Below are positions 18,644-29,334 of a DNA stretch of 64,000 nt, in pieces. Positions within the stretch are counted from its first letter, which is position 1, and every line of letters starts with the position of its first letter. This DNA comes from Snodgrassella alvi. GTDB taxonomy: Bacteria > Pseudomonadota > Gammaproteobacteria > Burkholderiales > Neisseriaceae. The position numbers and the translations under genes were made by a program. Location: contig NZ_MEIK01000034.1 in assembly GCF_002777855.1 (NCBI RefSeq), positions 62,001-126,000 on the forward strand. Direction: 5' to 3'. Below the pieces are notes generated by a model. It was not told where the DNA came from and made no database searches. It saw only the letters and a program-made list of their open reading frames with translations.

Positions 18644-19720
18644 TTATAACCAGTGGCGCCGGTAAAAATAAATTAACAGGCTAATGATGATGGTAGCCAT
18701 CAGGCCAAGGACGATATAGTACCCATAGTGCCAGTGTAGCTCGGGGATGTTATCGAAATTCATCCCATATATGCCGGTGAGGACATTCAGAGGCATGACA
18801 ATGATGGTGATTACAGTGAGCATGCGCATTTGTTCGTTAAGGTGATTGGACTGATAGGATAGGTGTACATCCATCATGCCTGTTACGGTGTCGCGTGCGC
18901 TGTCGAGTGTCTCCATCAGTTGCTGCGTATGGTCGTAGACGTCAAGTAAATAGACGTGTATATCTTGGCTGAATAAAGAAAATTCATTATGTACGATGCG
19001 GCCGATGATATCGCGTATGGGTGAGAGGGTACGGCGTAGGCTGATGGCATCGCGTTTGAGCTGATGGATGGACATTAATAGGTTTTTGTTGCTGTTGCTA
19101 AATAGGCGTTTGTCTAGTCCTTCTACGCGGTTATCAAATTCATCTACAGTTACAAAATAATCGTCTACTATACGGTCCAGCAATGAATAAGCCAGAAAAT
19201 CAATGCCTTTGCTGTAAATGCTGCTGTAATTGTGCTGGATGTACTTGCGAATGATATGTAGTAATCCTAATGGTTCGAACTGAAAGGTGATGATGTAGTT
19301 TTGGCCAATGATGAGATAAATTTGGTTGTACTGAAGTTTCTGCTTTTTATAGACAAAAATACGTGCAGCAACGAATAGATAGTGACCGTAGTCTTCGATT
19401 TTTGGGCGTTGTTTACGGCTGAGTATATCTTCCATCGCCAGTTCGTGGATGTTGAAAGGCTGTAATAACTCATGTAATTGGTCGTTATCTGTTATACCGA
19501 CAAGATGAATCCAGGTCAGGCTGTCTTTGCTGAGAGTCGGTATGTTTTCTGTGCGGATATCATTTTCGGTGTAGGTGTGGTTGAGAAACTGGCTGGCATT
19601 AATCTGAATGATGGTCATGGATTGCGCCGGCATGTTGCTCACGTTGCTACGATGAACCAGACTGGGTAGGTTGTGGGTCTGAACCAGTTTGTTACTGGAA
19701 ACATGTTGCGGTGTACTCAT
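18644..19720 (-). CDS. corA: Magnesium/cobalt transporter CorA
   Basis: A 358-residue CorA-type channel: a large cytoplasmic funnel domain, then two transmembrane helices at the C terminus. The YGMNF selectivity motif lies near residue 318, between the two helices (MLTVITIIVMPLNVLTGI and GYYIVLGLMATIIISLLIYF), ending in the basic tail YRRHWL. It takes up Mg2+ as a pentamer in the inner membrane. The first 30 residues are polar and variable; ATG 19720 has GAGG seven bases ahead. It starts 24 bases after ppx, so ppx-corA is a likely operon. Confidence 0.95.
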   Translation of the reverse strand: MSTPQHVSSNKLVQTHNLPSLVHRSNVSNMPAQSMTIIQINASQFLNHTYTENDIRTENIPTLSKDSLTWIHLVGITDNDQLHELLQPFNIHELAMEDILSRKQRPKIEDYGHYLFVAARIFVYKKQKLQYNQIYLIIGQNYIITFQFEPLGLLHIIRKYIQHNYSSIYSKGIDFLAYSLLDRIVDDYFVTVDEFDNRVEGLDKRLFSNSNKNLLMSIHQLKRDAISLRRTLSPIRDIIGRIVHNEFSLFSQDIHVYLLDVYDHTQQLMETLDSARDTVTGMMDVHLSYQSNHLNEQMRMLTVITIIVMPLNVLTGIYGMNFDNIPELHWHYGYYIVLGLMATIIISLLIYFYRRHWL

Positions 19721-19743
19721 GAGACAACCTCACTGAACAGGTT

Positions 19744-21243
19744 TCAGATAGCCTTGATTTCAAGCTGCAGTCCTATTTTCTGCCATAGAACAGATTCCTG
19801 CAATAAGGCACTGGCGGTTAGCGGATTATGTTGTAACCATTCTTTGTCAAGACTGATGAGTAGCTGATGGCTGTTTTTGTGATAGTGGATGTCACAGTGA
19901 TTTACGGGTATCTGTATATCCTGTCTTGCACGGCAAAATAGTACTGCTAGCCGCAGTGACAAGATACCAAGCCATAGCATTTCCTGCTGGCTAAATTCGG
20001 CTATTTTACGCAGGTCGCCACGTTGTCCCAATACGAGTGTGGCCAATATATGTTGTTCTTTGCGCGAAAAGCCGGGCATATCTGCCTGATCCAGTATGTA
20101 TGCAGCGTGCTTATGAAAGCCTGTGTGTGAAATATCGAGCCCGATTTCATGAAGTAATGCTCCCCAGCGAACGTACTGCTGCCATTGCTCTGGATGGTCT
20201 GAGCTGATGGAGGCGGTGAGGTGGCTAAATATCATTTGCGCCAAAGTTGCAACTCTCTGTGCCTGAATAGTATCTACATGGTAACGTTTCTGGAAGTCAG
20301 CAATGGTTTGGTTGCGCATATCATCGCCAAGCTGGCGACCAATCATGTCGTAGAATACGCCATCGCGTAGAGCGGCATCGGTGATGGTCATTTCGCGGAT
20401 GTTGAGCTCGGCAAAAGCTGCTGTCATTACAGCTAACCCGCCGGCAAATACTTCTAGGCGATCAGGTTTTAATCCTTCTAGTCTGGCTTTTTTGGTACTG
20501 CCGGCGGTGATGATACGGCTGGCAATTTTCTGCATCTGCGCTGCAGTAATGGCATCAATAGATTCATCTCCAGCGGCGATAACATCGCGGATGGAACGGG
20601 CTGAACCCGATGTTCCAATAGCATAGCCCCAGCCAATATTTTTGAGTGCTACAGAGATGCGCTGTATTTCGGCACGTGCGCTATTGACGGCGGCCTGAAA
20701 ATTTTTGTTATTTATTTTGCCTCGTGGAAAAAAACGCATACTGTAGGAAACACAGCCGAGGCTAAGGCTTTCGGTGATGGCAGGCTGTAATTCATGCCCG
20801 ATGACAAATTCAGTTGAACCGCCACCAATATCGATAACCAGCATGTTTTCGCCTTTTGGTGGCAGAGTATGAACCACACCAGTGTAAATCAGGCGTGCCT
20901 CCTCGCGTCCGGCAATGATGTCGATGGGAAAACCCAGTTTGGCTTCGGCAAGAGGCATAAACTGGCTGATGTTTTTGGCTACTCGGAAAGTATTGGTGGC
21001 CACAGCACGTACCTGATCGGGACTAAAACCCCGCAGCCGTTCACCGAATCTGGCCAGACAGTCGAGGGCGCGTTGTTGCGAAGACTGATCAAGATTTTTC
21101 TGATCATCAAGACCTGCAGCTAGACGCACCATTTCCTTGATGGAATCGACTACCTGTAAATGGCCATTCTGGTTATGACAAATTTGCAGACGAAAGCTGT
21201 TTGAACCAAGGTCTACGGTGGCGAGCATATCTTGCGCGGTCAT
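19744..21243 (-). CDS. ppx: Exopolyphosphatase / pppGpp phosphohydrolase (Ppx/GppA)
   Basis: A 499-residue actin-like ATPase-fold phosphatase. Two phosphate loops are visible, TVDLGSNSFRLQI (residues 9-21) and VIDIGGGSTEFVIG, and the C-terminal half carries an HD-like helical domain (RWGALLHEIGLDISHTGFHKH). The family releases phosphate from the ends of polyphosphate or from pppGpp; the two activities cannot be separated by eye. Length agrees with Ppx. It is the first gene of a minus-strand group with corA. Confidence 0.93.
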   Translation of the reverse strand: MTAQDMLATVDLGSNSFRLQICHNQNGHLQVVDSIKEMVRLAAGLDDQKNLDQSSQQRALDCLARFGERLRGFSPDQVRAVATNTFRVAKNISQFMPLAEAKLGFPIDIIAGREEARLIYTGVVHTLPPKGENMLVIDIGGGSTEFVIGHELQPAITESLSLGCVSYSMRFFPRGKINNKNFQAAVNSARAEIQRISVALKNIGWGYAIGTSGSARSIRDVIAAGDESIDAITAAQMQKIASRIITAGSTKKARLEGLKPDRLEVFAGGLAVMTAAFAELNIREMTITDAALRDGVFYDMIGRQLGDDMRNQTIADFQKRYHVDTIQAQRVATLAQMIFSHLTASISSDHPEQWQQYVRWGALLHEIGLDISHTGFHKHAAYILDQADMPGFSRKEQHILATLVLGQRGDLRKIAEFSQQEMLWLGILSLRLAVLFCRARQDIQIPVNHCDIHYHKNSHQLLISLDKEWLQHNPLTASALLQESVLWQKIGLQLEIKAI

Positions 21244-21502
21244 AATGAAGATGTTTTAACTTTAGACAGACGTAATGTTACCTTATCGTTGTGATAACTG
21301 CTATGAATGGCTGAGTGGTGATATGCTTATCGCAAAAAAAGATACACTTCTGATTTTTTGTTGTGAAGATGTGTGATGAATGAGGATATTTGAAAAAGTC
21401 CAGTGCTGCGAAATTGGCTGTAGACAATTTGCTTGGTTCTAAGCTGAATATGTTGACTGGCTTTAAGCTGCTTTTGTTTATGCTAGATGCAGCTATATTA
21501 AA

Positions 21503-21568
21503 AATAAGACCGCTACACATTCAGGATAAATGTGCCGAAGGCAATATGATCCTGAGTGTGAACGGTCT
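21503..21568 (-). terminator. Terminator of glnA
   Basis: Long stem between AGACCG...CACATTCAGGAT (21507-21526) and ATCCTGAGTGTG..CGGTCT (21549-21568), with a small internal mismatch. On the minus strand it is followed by TATTTTTAAT. It lies about 25 bases past the glnA stop. The remaining sequence to ppx (21244-21502) shows nothing else. Confidence 0.75.
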
Positions 21569-21593
21569 AAGTAATTAGTTTAAAGCTGAGCTT

Positions 21594-23012
21594 TTATAGG
21601 CTGTAATACAGTTCGAATTCAAGTGGGTGAGGAGCCATACGAATGCGTTTCACATCTTCGCTCTTGAAATCGATGTAGCTGTCAATCCAGTCCTGACTGA
21701 ATACACCACCACGAGTGAGGAATTCGTGGTCTGCTTTTAATGCTTCCAATGCTTCCTCCAGAGAGGCGCAGACGGTTGGAACCAATGCATCTTCTTCTGG
21801 CGGCAGGTCGTACAGATTTTTATCTGACGGGTCGCCCGGATGAATTTTGTTTTGAATACCGTCCAGACCTGCCATCAGTAAGGCGGTAAACGCCAAATAA
21901 GGGTTGGCGGTGGGATCTGGAAAGCGAGCTTCGATACGGCGCGCTTTGGCACTGGCTACATAAGGGATGCGGATAGAAGCTGAGCGGTTTTTGGCAGAGT
22001 AAGCCAGTTTGGTAGGAGCTTCGAAATGCGGAACCAACCGTTTGTAAGAGTTGGTGGACGGATTGGTAAGTGCGTTCAGTGCTTTGGCATGTTTGATGAT
22101 GCCGCCGATGTAGTACAGCGCCAGATCAGACAAACCGGCATAGCCGTCTCCGGAGAACAGATTCTGGCCGTCTTTCCAAATGGACTGATGTACGTGCATA
22201 CCTGAACCATTATCACCCAGAATTGGTTTTGGCATAAAGGTGGCAGTTTTACCAAAATTATGAGCTACGTTCTGAATCACGTATTTCATGTCCTGAGTCC
22301 AGTCTGCGCGACGAACCAGTGTGTTAAAACGAGTACCGATTTCCATCTGGCCAGCAGTAGCCACTTCGTGATGATGAACTTCAACCGGAATACCGATGGC
22401 TTCTAATGTTTGGGTGCAGGCTGAACGCAGATCCTGTCCAGAATCTACAGGTGCAACTGGAAAATAGCCGCCTTTTACACCCGGACGGTGGCCGGTATTT
22501 TGGCCGTCGTAAGATTCGCCACTGGACCATGCAGCTTCTTCAGAATGAATTTTGTAACGGGTACCGCTCATGTCGGTTTGCCATTCTACGCCGTCAAATA
22601 CGAAAAATTCAGGTTCTGGTCCGAAGAAAGCGGTATCACCAATGCCTGTAGATTTCAGATAAGCTTCAGCACGTTTGGCAATGGAACGCGGGTCGCGATC
22701 GTAGCCCTGACCATTTGCTGGGTCGATAACGTCACAGGTTAAAACTACTGTTGTATCATCATAAAAAGGGTCGATGAATGCAGTGGAGGCATCCGGTTTC
22801 AGGGTCATGTCAGAAGCTTGAATACCTTTCCAACCGGCGATGGATGAACCATCAAAGGCCTGCCCGTTTTCAAACCATTCTTCTGGATCTTCCAGCACAA
22901 TTCGGGCAGGGACAGATACATGCTGTTGTTTGCCTTTGGTATCGGTAAAGCGCAAATCGATAAATTTAGCATCGTTTGCTTCTATCAGGCTGACTACTTC
23001 TTTTATTGACAT
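21594..23012 (-). CDS. glnA: Glutamine synthetase, type I
   Basis: 472 residues, the GSI length. It makes glutamine from glutamate, ammonia and ATP as a dodecamer. Visible are the N-terminal beta-grasp latch ([13 protein letters not shown]), the metal-site stretch [14 protein letters not shown], the ATP-binding [15 protein letters not shown], and the adenylylation loop NLYDLPPEE with its conserved tyrosine, indicating GlnE-type regulation (GSI-beta). ATG 23012 ([10 protein letters not shown]) is the conserved start; the frame opens 12 residues earlier. I looked for a -24/-12 sigma-54 promoter upstream and did not find one. Confidence 0.98.
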   Translation of the reverse strand: MSIKEVVSLIEANDAKFIDLRFTDTKGKQQHVSVPARIVLEDPEEWFENGQAFDGSSIAGWKGIQASDMTLKPDASTAFIDPFYDDTTVVLTCDVIDPANGQGYDRDPRSIAKRAEAYLKSTGIGDTAFFGPEPEFFVFDGVEWQTDMSGTRYKIHSEEAAWSSGESYDGQNTGHRPGVKGGYFPVAPVDSGQDLRSACTQTLEAIGIPVEVHHHEVATAGQMEIGTRFNTLVRRADWTQDMKYVIQNVAHNFGKTATFMPKPILGDNGSGMHVHQSIWKDGQNLFSGDGYAGLSDLALYYIGGIIKHAKALNALTNPSTNSYKRLVPHFEAPTKLAYSAKNRSASIRIPYVASAKARRIEARFPDPTANPYLAFTALLMAGLDGIQNKIHPGDPSDKNLYDLPPEEDALVPTVCASLEEALEALKADHEFLTRGGVFSQDWIDSYIDFKSEDVKRIRMAPHPLEFELYYSL

Positions 23013-23355
23013 TTTAGGACTCCCATTAAGGTATGGAGAGTGGTGCACTCTCTTGTAAGTTATCTTGATTCTGCCACAATTGTTTTGTAAAAAAAATGCA
23101 CTGATGTAAAAAAAGAAGACTTTACTGTGGTTGTTAAATTAATTTATTTAAAAACATGTTGTTATAAATATTTATTCTTCTTTATATCTGAAATACTGAA
23201 CTATTAGTTTAAGGTGGTCTAGAAAGTAGGGTGATTGGCGCAAATTGCTTTGCTTTATTTACTATCTAATCAGAACAATTTTGAGTTTGAAGATGGTTGG
23301 CAAAACCCAATTCTAAGAGTCTAGTTTAGATAGATGAGAAAAAAATGCTAAATCA
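23013..23355. other. Spacer upstream of glnA
   Basis: About 340 bases of AT-rich sequence between glnA (its 5' side) and the peptidase gene terminator. It must hold the glnA promoter, but I could not assign -35/-10 boxes with confidence and saw no gene. Confidence 0.4.
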
Positions 23356-23384
23356 AAATAGCCCGCTAACTTTACTAGCGGGCT
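23356..23384 (-). terminator. Terminator of the peptidase gene
   Basis: AGCCCGCTA/TAGCGGGCT, a perfect 9-bp stem, is followed on the minus strand by ATTTTGATTT. It lies 22 bases past the stop codon of the P1-family peptidase. Confidence 0.75.
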
Positions 23385-23406
23385 GTAGTGTAATACTAGC
23401 AGGTAA

Positions 23407-24537
23407 TTATTTAATTTTACCGTATTTTTTTAATATGGCTACAAGTTGGTTTTGCGGAAGAGCCTGTACCAGATTATGGTCGCGCCCTTCCATAGTTTCT
23501 GCTGCGCACAAGGCATTCAGCACCGCTTCTTGTACAGCTTCTACGGTAGCGACATACAACGGATCGATGATTTCATCACTAAGGAAATCAATTTTGCTAA
23601 TCCCAATTCCATATGCATCTTCATTGGCTGTAGAAAACGCCAGAAAAATGTCACCAGAACCATTATCGCCATAGGCGCCAAGTAAGCCAATACCAATCGG
23701 TACACGCTTAGCCAGTTTACTTAACTGCCACGGTAGTAAGGGTGCATCGGTGGCGATAATAACAATAATTGAACCTGTACCCGGTTTGGGGGCAAAGGTA
23801 TTGATAATCGGCATCGTCTCTGGACCGAATTCATCTTTGAGAGGAATTCCGCATATTTGAAAAGTGTCTCGCATGCCATGGTTGGCCTGTACCAGTACCC
23901 CTAGCGTGAAATTCCCTGCTTCAGTGCTGACCAGTCGTGATGCAGTACCGGTGCCACCTTTGAAATCATGACAAATCATACCAGTTCCGCCGCCAACATT
24001 ACCTTCGGCAATCGCTCCTGGATGAGCATTATGCAAGGCTTCTAAAGCGTGTTTCGGTTTGATATGAAATCCGTTGATATCGTTGAGTAATCCATCCCAA
24101 GTTTCTCCCACTACCGGATAAAAATAACCAACTCCGTCTACTGGCTGGCCATTGTTAACATAGGGATAGTAAAAATGGTTGTCAATCATCCATTTGCTGG
24201 TGGTGTCGCGCACAATACCCACGCTGTTGGTATTGGTGATCAGTACCGGACCGTGTAGTAGGCCGGAATCGTCCACCCAATGTGTACCGGTTAGTTCTCC
24301 GTTACCATTTAAATCATGCCGACCAGCAAAAACGGCACTTCGCTGCCGACCTCTGGGCAAAATGGCGGTAACACCAGTCCGAGCAAAAGGTGAACCGGGT
24401 CCGGTGTAATCATCTGGTGTACCGTATACGACGGTACTATAGCCGACTTCAACACCTGTAACATCGGTAATGGCATTGTATTTACCAGTGATACCTGTTA
24501 ATGGAATACCTAATTCTCGGGCACGTTTTTTAGACAT
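23407..24537 (-). CDS. P1-family peptidase (DmpA-like aminopeptidase)
   Basis: A 376-residue member of peptidase family S58/P1 (L-aminopeptidase D-Ala-esterase/amidase DmpA, beta-peptidyl aminopeptidase BapA). The start RARELGIPLTGITGKYNAITDVTGVEVG, the central TNTNSVGIVRD and the glycine-rich region EGNVGGGTGMICHDFKGGTG before the autocleavage zone are typical. Family members self-cleave into two chains, with the new N-terminal residue as nucleophile. No signal peptide is seen, so it is probably cytoplasmic. ATG 24537 has AAGGAGA. It lies 67 bases downstream of a GPH-type transporter, suggesting uptake and processing of one substrate. Confidence 0.88.
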   Translation of the reverse strand: MSKKRARELGIPLTGITGKYNAITDVTGVEVGYSTVVYGTPDDYTGPGSPFARTGVTAILPRGRQRSAVFAGRHDLNGNGELTGTHWVDDSGLLHGPVLITNTNSVGIVRDTTSKWMIDNHFYYPYVNNGQPVDGVGYFYPVVGETWDGLLNDINGFHIKPKHALEALHNAHPGAIAEGNVGGGTGMICHDFKGGTGTASRLVSTEAGNFTLGVLVQANHGMRDTFQICGIPLKDEFGPETMPIINTFAPKPGTGSIIVIIATDAPLLPWQLSKLAKRVPIGIGLLGAYGDNGSGDIFLAFSTANEDAYGIGISKIDFLSDEIIDPLYVATVEAVQEAVLNALCAAETMEGRDHNLVQALPQNQLVAILKKYGKIK

Positions 24538-24604
24538 ATTTCATCTCCTTGTAGTTTCATTTTTTGTTATAGGAAAGAAAAGGATACACTTTTTTTAAAA
24601 AAAA

Positions 24605-26077
24605 TTAAAGTAATTGTTTGAAATCGCTGGAATTATGGGGCTTGCACGCTTTTTTTGCATTTAGTGCACTGAGTAATGCTTGATAGCGGCTGCGGGTGAG
24701 AGGATAGCCTATGGAGAAAAACGCAGCTAGTATACCGGCGAGTGCATGAATCCATGTGTTTAGTTCTAGAATCGCGTACTGTGCTTGAGGTGGCTGAATG
24801 ATATGTTGTTGCCCGCTGGACGAAATGTAGCCGTGCTGAGCTAGATACAATCCGATAAACCAGATGGCTAGAGCACTACCAAATTTTTGTAAAAATGACA
24901 TCAGGGAAGTAATTGCGCCTTCCCTACGTTTGCTGTTGATAAAATCATCCAGCTCACAGATGTCGTACATCATGGCATAGTAAATAGTCCAAAAATAACT
25001 GTTTCCAAGCTGAAGCAGAATTAAATATAGCATTAGCATGCTAAGGTTGGGAAAACCACTAAAGAAAAAAATTCCAGTACCGCTAGAACTGATCAGCATG
25101 GATAGATAATAAACATTTTTTTTGTCAAATTTCTGTGCGGTGTAATTCACCACCGGCAGCCACGCCAGAGCGAGTAGGCTGAATATTAGGAAAGCAATGG
25201 AGGCTTCCTTTTCACTGTAAGCCAGATTATTTAGAAAAAGATAATAAAGTGCGCCGGTACTGAGGGCATAGGCTGCCGACCAGAAAAACACCGAAGCACC
25301 AAGAAATCTACTTGATGACAGCCGTCCTATTTCTTTCATGTTGCAAATAACTGCTTTGAAAAAAGCCAGTAAATGAATTGGATTGAGCTCTGAGAATGCT
25401 TTTTTCTGTGCTGGTAATTCGTAACCGCGGGTAAGATACCAGCAAGTAAGGCCACTTCCTAGTGTAACAACAGCAAATATCAAGCTGACACCATGCCAGC
25501 CACTGCTTACGCTGTAGCCAGCATCAACAATCCATTTAACGATTAAGGGCGGTGCTGAAGAAGAAATTAACACCGCTATATTCAGAGCATAACCTGCCCA
25601 CACACGTACCGACGTACGTTCATCAAAATCGTTTGTCATTTCTGCACCAAGTGTATAAAAGGGAATCACATAAATTTTGTAAGTAGACCAGAACAGAATG
25701 GCAATGATTGTGAAATATACCGTTTTCTGATTGATGCTAAGAGCAGGAATATCGGTATAGAGCAGCAACAGTAGAAGGCTGTAGGGAAGAATTGCCGCCA
25801 GCATTAGCGGCCGCCTTCTACCCCAGTGCAGGCTGATATTGTCGGAAAATTGCCCGACCAGTGGATCTGCCACTGCATCCCATACAACAGCTATCAGTAT
25901 GATGGTACCGGCCTGCGCGGGTGGGATGTTGGCCACGTTGGTGAGGAAAAACAGATAAAAAACATAAAAAAAATTGTAGGCTACTGAATCGGCCATTTGT
26001 CCGATAGCATAGCCTAGCTTAACGTGAAGGGGCAGTTTGTTTGTTAGGTGGGGTGTGAAAGTGTGATGTTTATGCAT
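24605..26077 (-). CDS. GPH-family (MelB-like) cation symporter
   Basis: A 490-residue, twelve-helix transporter of the glycoside-pentoside-hexuronide:cation symporter family (MFS clan). Diagnostic segments are KLGYAIGQMADSVAYN at the first helix, AVVWDAVADPLVGQFSDN and WGRRRPLMLAAILPY in the helix 2-3 loop, and DICELDDFINSKRREGAI in the second half, where family members have YxxExxTGxRxEG. Classical members carry sugars with Na+ or H+, but other substrates are known. The adjacent peptidase makes a peptide or amino-acid derivative conceivable; this is inference only. Confidence 0.85.
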   Translation of the reverse strand: MHKHHTFTPHLTNKLPLHVKLGYAIGQMADSVAYNFFYVFYLFFLTNVANIPPAQAGTIILIAVVWDAVADPLVGQFSDNISLHWGRRRPLMLAAILPYSLLLLLLYTDIPALSINQKTVYFTIIAILFWSTYKIYVIPFYTLGAEMTNDFDERTSVRVWAGYALNIAVLISSSAPPLIVKWIVDAGYSVSSGWHGVSLIFAVVTLGSGLTCWYLTRGYELPAQKKAFSELNPIHLLAFFKAVICNMKEIGRLSSSRFLGASVFFWSAAYALSTGALYYLFLNNLAYSEKEASIAFLIFSLLALAWLPVVNYTAQKFDKKNVYYLSMLISSSGTGIFFFSGFPNLSMLMLYLILLQLGNSYFWTIYYAMMYDICELDDFINSKRREGAITSLMSFLQKFGSALAIWFIGLYLAQHGYISSSGQQHIIQPPQAQYAILELNTWIHALAGILAAFFSIGYPLTRSRYQALLSALNAKKACKPHNSSDFKQLL

Positions 26078-26555
26078 GAGTCATCCCGGATAATTACTGT
26101 ATCAATGGCTTTGTGCGTTTAGGTGCAGATATAAAAGGAATCTGAATGCCGGCTGTTTCAACAGTTTTAGACAAACTGAATGCTGGTTCAGAACATTGAT
26201 AAGTAGTTATGTGTTTACCTGGATGTAATCAGGCTATATTTAGTATAGTTAGATAAAACGAATATAAAACGATTAAGTCTTAAGTAGATAATATAGTAAG
26301 TTTAGGTTAATTAAAAATAAATTTTTACGTATGTTGCTTAAATACAGGTCTGATTGTATGTTGGAAATCAGCTTATTTGCCTAAAAGCAAAAGTTGGCAG
26401 CTTTAAATCGAATGAGGCTGAATCAGAGTTATACCGTCATTAATTATTTAATTTTTTATTGTGCTCACACGTTTTTTCATGCATTTTTGCCATAGCGTGG
26501 TAGAGGCTGGATAATAGCAACAGCTAATTTTTTTTGCAGAGGGGAACGGAACAAT
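26078..26555. other. Divergent intergenic region
   Basis: This 478-base AT-rich gap separates the transporter (minus) from aroE (plus) and must contain both promoters. I could not define boxes or operators and saw no gene. Confidence 0.4.
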
Positions 26556-27359
26556 ATGTTTGCTGTGTTTGGAAATCCGATTGCGCATAGTCGCTCGCCA
26601 CAGATTCATCAGGCTTTTGCTGCACAGGAAGGGCGGGAATTAATCTATGAACGTCGTTTGGCACCTATGAACGAATTTGCGGCTACTGCAAAGGCTTTTT
26701 TTGCAGCAGGCGGCATTGGTGCCAATGTTACGGTGCCGTTCAAGCATGAAGCTTTTACGCTTGCCGATAAGCTAACTTCTAGAGCGGAGGCAGCAAAAGC
26801 AGTCAATACACTGTTTTGGCATGATGGTTGTTTGCTTGGCGACAACACAGACGGTGTTGGACTAGTGCGAGCGATTGAAGAGTTGTTGTCGTTTTCACTC
26901 TTTAATCAGCACATATTGCTATTGGGTGCCGGTGGTGCGGCACGTGGAGTGATTCAACCACTTTTGCAGCAACATCCGGCTTCATTAACCATTGCCAACC
27001 GTACAGTGCACAAAGTACAGTCGTTGGCACAGGAACATGAAGTAAGTTGGTGTGAATATCATCAGATTCAACCTCAATATGATGTTATCATAAATGCTAC
27101 TTCTGGGAGTTTATATGGGCAGACCCTGCCCATACCATCTGCTGTGCTGGCAAAGGCCAAACTAGCCTACGATATGATGTATGCGGCGGAACTAACGCCG
27201 TATCTACTACAGGCAAAGACTGCAGGATGTCCGCTGCTGGCAGATGGTCTTGGAATGCTGGTTGCACAGGCAGCTGCTTCTTACGAATTATGGCATGGAT
27301 TTAGACCGGATATCCGGCCGGTAACAGAGCAGATGCGCGCGGAAATGGAAAAAAGATGA
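26556..27359 (+). CDS. aroE: Shikimate dehydrogenase
   Basis: 267 residues. It reduces 3-dehydroshikimate to shikimate with NADPH in aromatic amino-acid synthesis. Substrate site: [18 protein letters not shown] at 5-22, [11 protein letters not shown] with catalytic Lys and DNTDGVGLV with the Asp partner; cofactor site [14 protein letters not shown]. The C-terminal [19 protein letters not shown] is also standard. GAGGGGA lies upstream of the ATG. Its stop overlaps the mtgA start (ATGA), so the two are translationally coupled. Confidence 0.97.
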   Translation: MFAVFGNPIAHSRSPQIHQAFAAQEGRELIYERRLAPMNEFAATAKAFFAAGGIGANVTVPFKHEAFTLADKLTSRAEAAKAVNTLFWHDGCLLGDNTDGVGLVRAIEELLSFSLFNQHILLLGAGGAARGVIQPLLQQHPASLTIANRTVHKVQSLAQEHEVSWCEYHQIQPQYDVIINATSGSLYGQTLPIPSAVLAKAKLAYDMMYAAELTPYLLQAKTAGCPLLADGLGMLVAQAAASYELWHGFRPDIRPVTEQMRAEMEKR

Positions 27360-28051
27360 AAATTGTGCGCAGTTTATTGATTATGCTGGTGACGTTGTTT
27401 TTGCTGTTTAATGCATACGTTTATGGCAGCCTTTTAACTTACCGTGCTGTAGCACCTCACCGTACGGTATTTATGTTGCTGCGTATGCATGAACTGGCTG
27501 CTTCCCGTCCTGATACGGAACTAAATTACCAATGGGTAGCATATAACCGCATTTCGCCAAATCTGAAAAAAGCGCTAATTGCATCTGAGGATGCACGCTT
27601 TGCCGAACATGATGGTTTCGACTGGAACGGCATTCGTACGGCAATTAAAAAAAATGAACATCAGGGCAAGATTAGGGCTGGCGGTTCTACCATCAGCCAA
27701 CAATTGGCCAAAAATCTGTTTTTATCTGAAAGCCGCCATTACTGGCGCAAGGCAGAAGAGGCAGTAATCACTTCCTTACTGGAAGCCACAACGAATAAAG
27801 ACAGGATTTTCGCTTTGTACTTGAATGTTATTGAATGGGGCTATGGCGTATATGGTGCAGAAGCGGCAAGTGAGACGATTTACGGACGTACAGCTATGCA
27901 ATTATCGGCACAACAGGCAGCCAAGTTGGCCGCTCGAGTTCCTCGACCTTTATACTACGCTGACCACCCGCACGATAAGGAAATCCGCCGCAAAGCCAAT
28001 GTAATTTTACGGCGGATGGGGTCAGCACAATTACCAGACAACGACCAGTAA
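27356..28051 (+). CDS. mtgA: Monofunctional peptidoglycan glycosyltransferase
   Basis: 231 residues: one N-terminal membrane anchor ([21 protein letters not shown]), then a GT51 domain. Catalytic-site motifs are [13 protein letters not shown] (first Glu), [48 protein letters not shown] (second Glu) and [12 protein letters not shown]. It polymerises lipid II into glycan strands without a transpeptidase domain. The length is normal for MtgA, and coupling to aroE is often seen in beta- and gammaproteobacteria. Confidence 0.97.
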   Translation: MKIVRSLLIMLVTLFLLFNAYVYGSLLTYRAVAPHRTVFMLLRMHELAASRPDTELNYQWVAYNRISPNLKKALIASEDARFAEHDGFDWNGIRTAIKKNEHQGKIRAGGSTISQQLAKNLFLSESRHYWRKAEEAVITSLLEATTNKDRIFALYLNVIEWGYGVYGAEAASETIYGRTAMQLSAQQAAKLAARVPRPLYYADHPHDKEIRRKANVILRRMGSAQLPDNDQ

Positions 28052-28083
28052 GCTTGCTTTCACTGAATCAAAACCATACTGTA

Positions 28084-28350
28084 CTAACCGCGACGGCGCA
28101 AATCTTCCACTTCATCTAATAATTGCAAGATCAGAGCGGTGGCACTGGCACTGGCATCGAAATCACGGTGAATGCGCCATGCACGCCGTGCAATTGCCAT
28201 GTGATAGCCAGTGTAGCGTGCTAATTCTGGTTTCTGAGTTGCAGGAATGACACTTTCAGCAATCAGACTCAGTACCCAACTGCTTTGATTGTCGCAGGCG
28301 CGAACCAAATCGTCAAAGCTTAACTCTATATCTTGTTGAATATTATTCAT
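28084..28350 (-). CDS. cbpM: Chaperone modulator CbpM
   Basis: An 88-residue MerR-like helical protein ending in LILQLLDEVEDLRRR, immediately downstream of cbpA (15-base gap). CbpM binds the J domain of CbpA and inhibits its co-chaperone and DNA-binding activity. The assignment rests on size, the N-terminal SFDDLVRACD pattern, the VEDLRRR ending and the neighbour. It converges on mtgA with only 32 bases between stops. Confidence 0.85.
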   Translation of the reverse strand: MNNIQQDIELSFDDLVRACDNQSSWVLSLIAESVIPATQKPELARYTGYHMAIARRAWRIHRDFDASASATALILQLLDEVEDLRRRG

Positions 28351-28365
28351 GTTATGCTCCTGCTA

Positions 28366-29334
28366 TCAAACGTGGTTCTCAGGCTGAAAACCTGCATAGT
28401 GCTGAGCCAATGCCTGCCATGCGGCGCGGTCAGCTTCGGTGTCGCTCTTGGGTAGAACGATATTAACCAGCAGATACAAATCGCCAGCCTCTTTGGCTGG
28501 TATGCCTTTGCCTTTCAAGCGCATTTTCTGACCATTGTGACTGTTGGCCGGAAGATTCATACTTAACTTGCCAGCAGGTGTGCTGACGTCAATTTTCCCG
28601 CCCAATGCTGCTGTCCATGGTGCCACACTGATGCGCTGGTATACATCCTTTCGATTCTGCACATACAGGTTGTCCTGATTGCGGAAACTGATTTTTAAGT
28701 ATAAATCTCCAGCTGCTCCACCATTAATACCCGGCAAGCCTTGTCCGCTAAGACGAATTTGTTGTCCTTCTGTTATACCAGCCGGAATTTTAACATTCAG
28801 GGTTTTACGCTCGTAGCTCATCTGACCCTGAGCATTGAGCGTAGGCATTTCCAGTGACATGCTGCGCTGAGCACCGTGGTAGGCTGTGTCGATGTCAATT
28901 ACCAACTCAGCATGCTGATCTTCCCCTTTGATCGGACCAGTACGGTTTTGCTGAAAACCATGTCCCCCACGGCTGCCAAATGCTGAAAATAAATCGTTGA
29001 AATGAAAATCACCATTACCGAAAGCACCGTTCTGACCAAAATGGCTGGGGTCAAAATCGTATTGCTGATAATTAAATCCACTACGACCGCCGGCCTGTTG
29101 CTGGGCGCCATGGCCAAACGGATTGTCCAGCATAGCGTCGTATTCGGCTCGTTTTTCCTTATCATGCAAAGTTTCGTAGGCAATATTAATTTCACTGGTT
29201 TTGGCTACAGCATCTGGATCTTTACTGACATCCGGATGATATTTGCGTACCAGCTTACGATAGGCTTTCTTAATATCATCGTCGCTGGCTTTGCGGTCTA
29301 CACCCAGAATTTCATAATAATTGCGGTCTGCCAT
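28366..29334 (-). CDS. cbpA: DnaJ-class co-chaperone / curved DNA-binding protein CbpA
   Basis: 322 residues. J domain at 1-70 ([37 protein letters not shown] at about 33-35), a G/F-rich linker ([26 protein letters not shown]), and two beta-sandwich client-binding domains as in DnaJ C-terminal regions ([41 protein letters not shown]). There is no zinc-finger domain, which separates CbpA from DnaJ. It stimulates DnaK. AAAGGA lies upstream of the ATG. It forms a two-gene unit with cbpM. Confidence 0.95.
   Translation of the reverse strand: MADRNYYEILGVDRKASDDDIKKAYRKLVRKYHPDVSKDPDAVAKTSEINIAYETLHDKEKRAEYDAMLDNPFGHGAQQQAGGRSGFNYQQYDFDPSHFGQNGAFGNGDFHFNDLFSAFGSRGGHGFQQNRTGPIKGEDQHAELVIDIDTAYHGAQRSMSLEMPTLNAQGQMSYERKTLNVKIPAGITEGQQIRLSGQGLPGINGGAAGDLYLKISFRNQDNLYVQNRKDVYQRISVAPWTAALGGKIDVSTPAGKLSMNLPANSHNGQKMRLKGKGIPAKEAGDLYLLVNIVLPKSDTEADRAAWQALAQHYAGFQPENHV

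Noticed and set aside
23041-23110. GTGGCAG...AAGAT upstream of glnA as a sigma-54 promoter
   Set aside because: Spacing and the -12 GC element do not fit the TGGCAC-N5-TTGC consensus.
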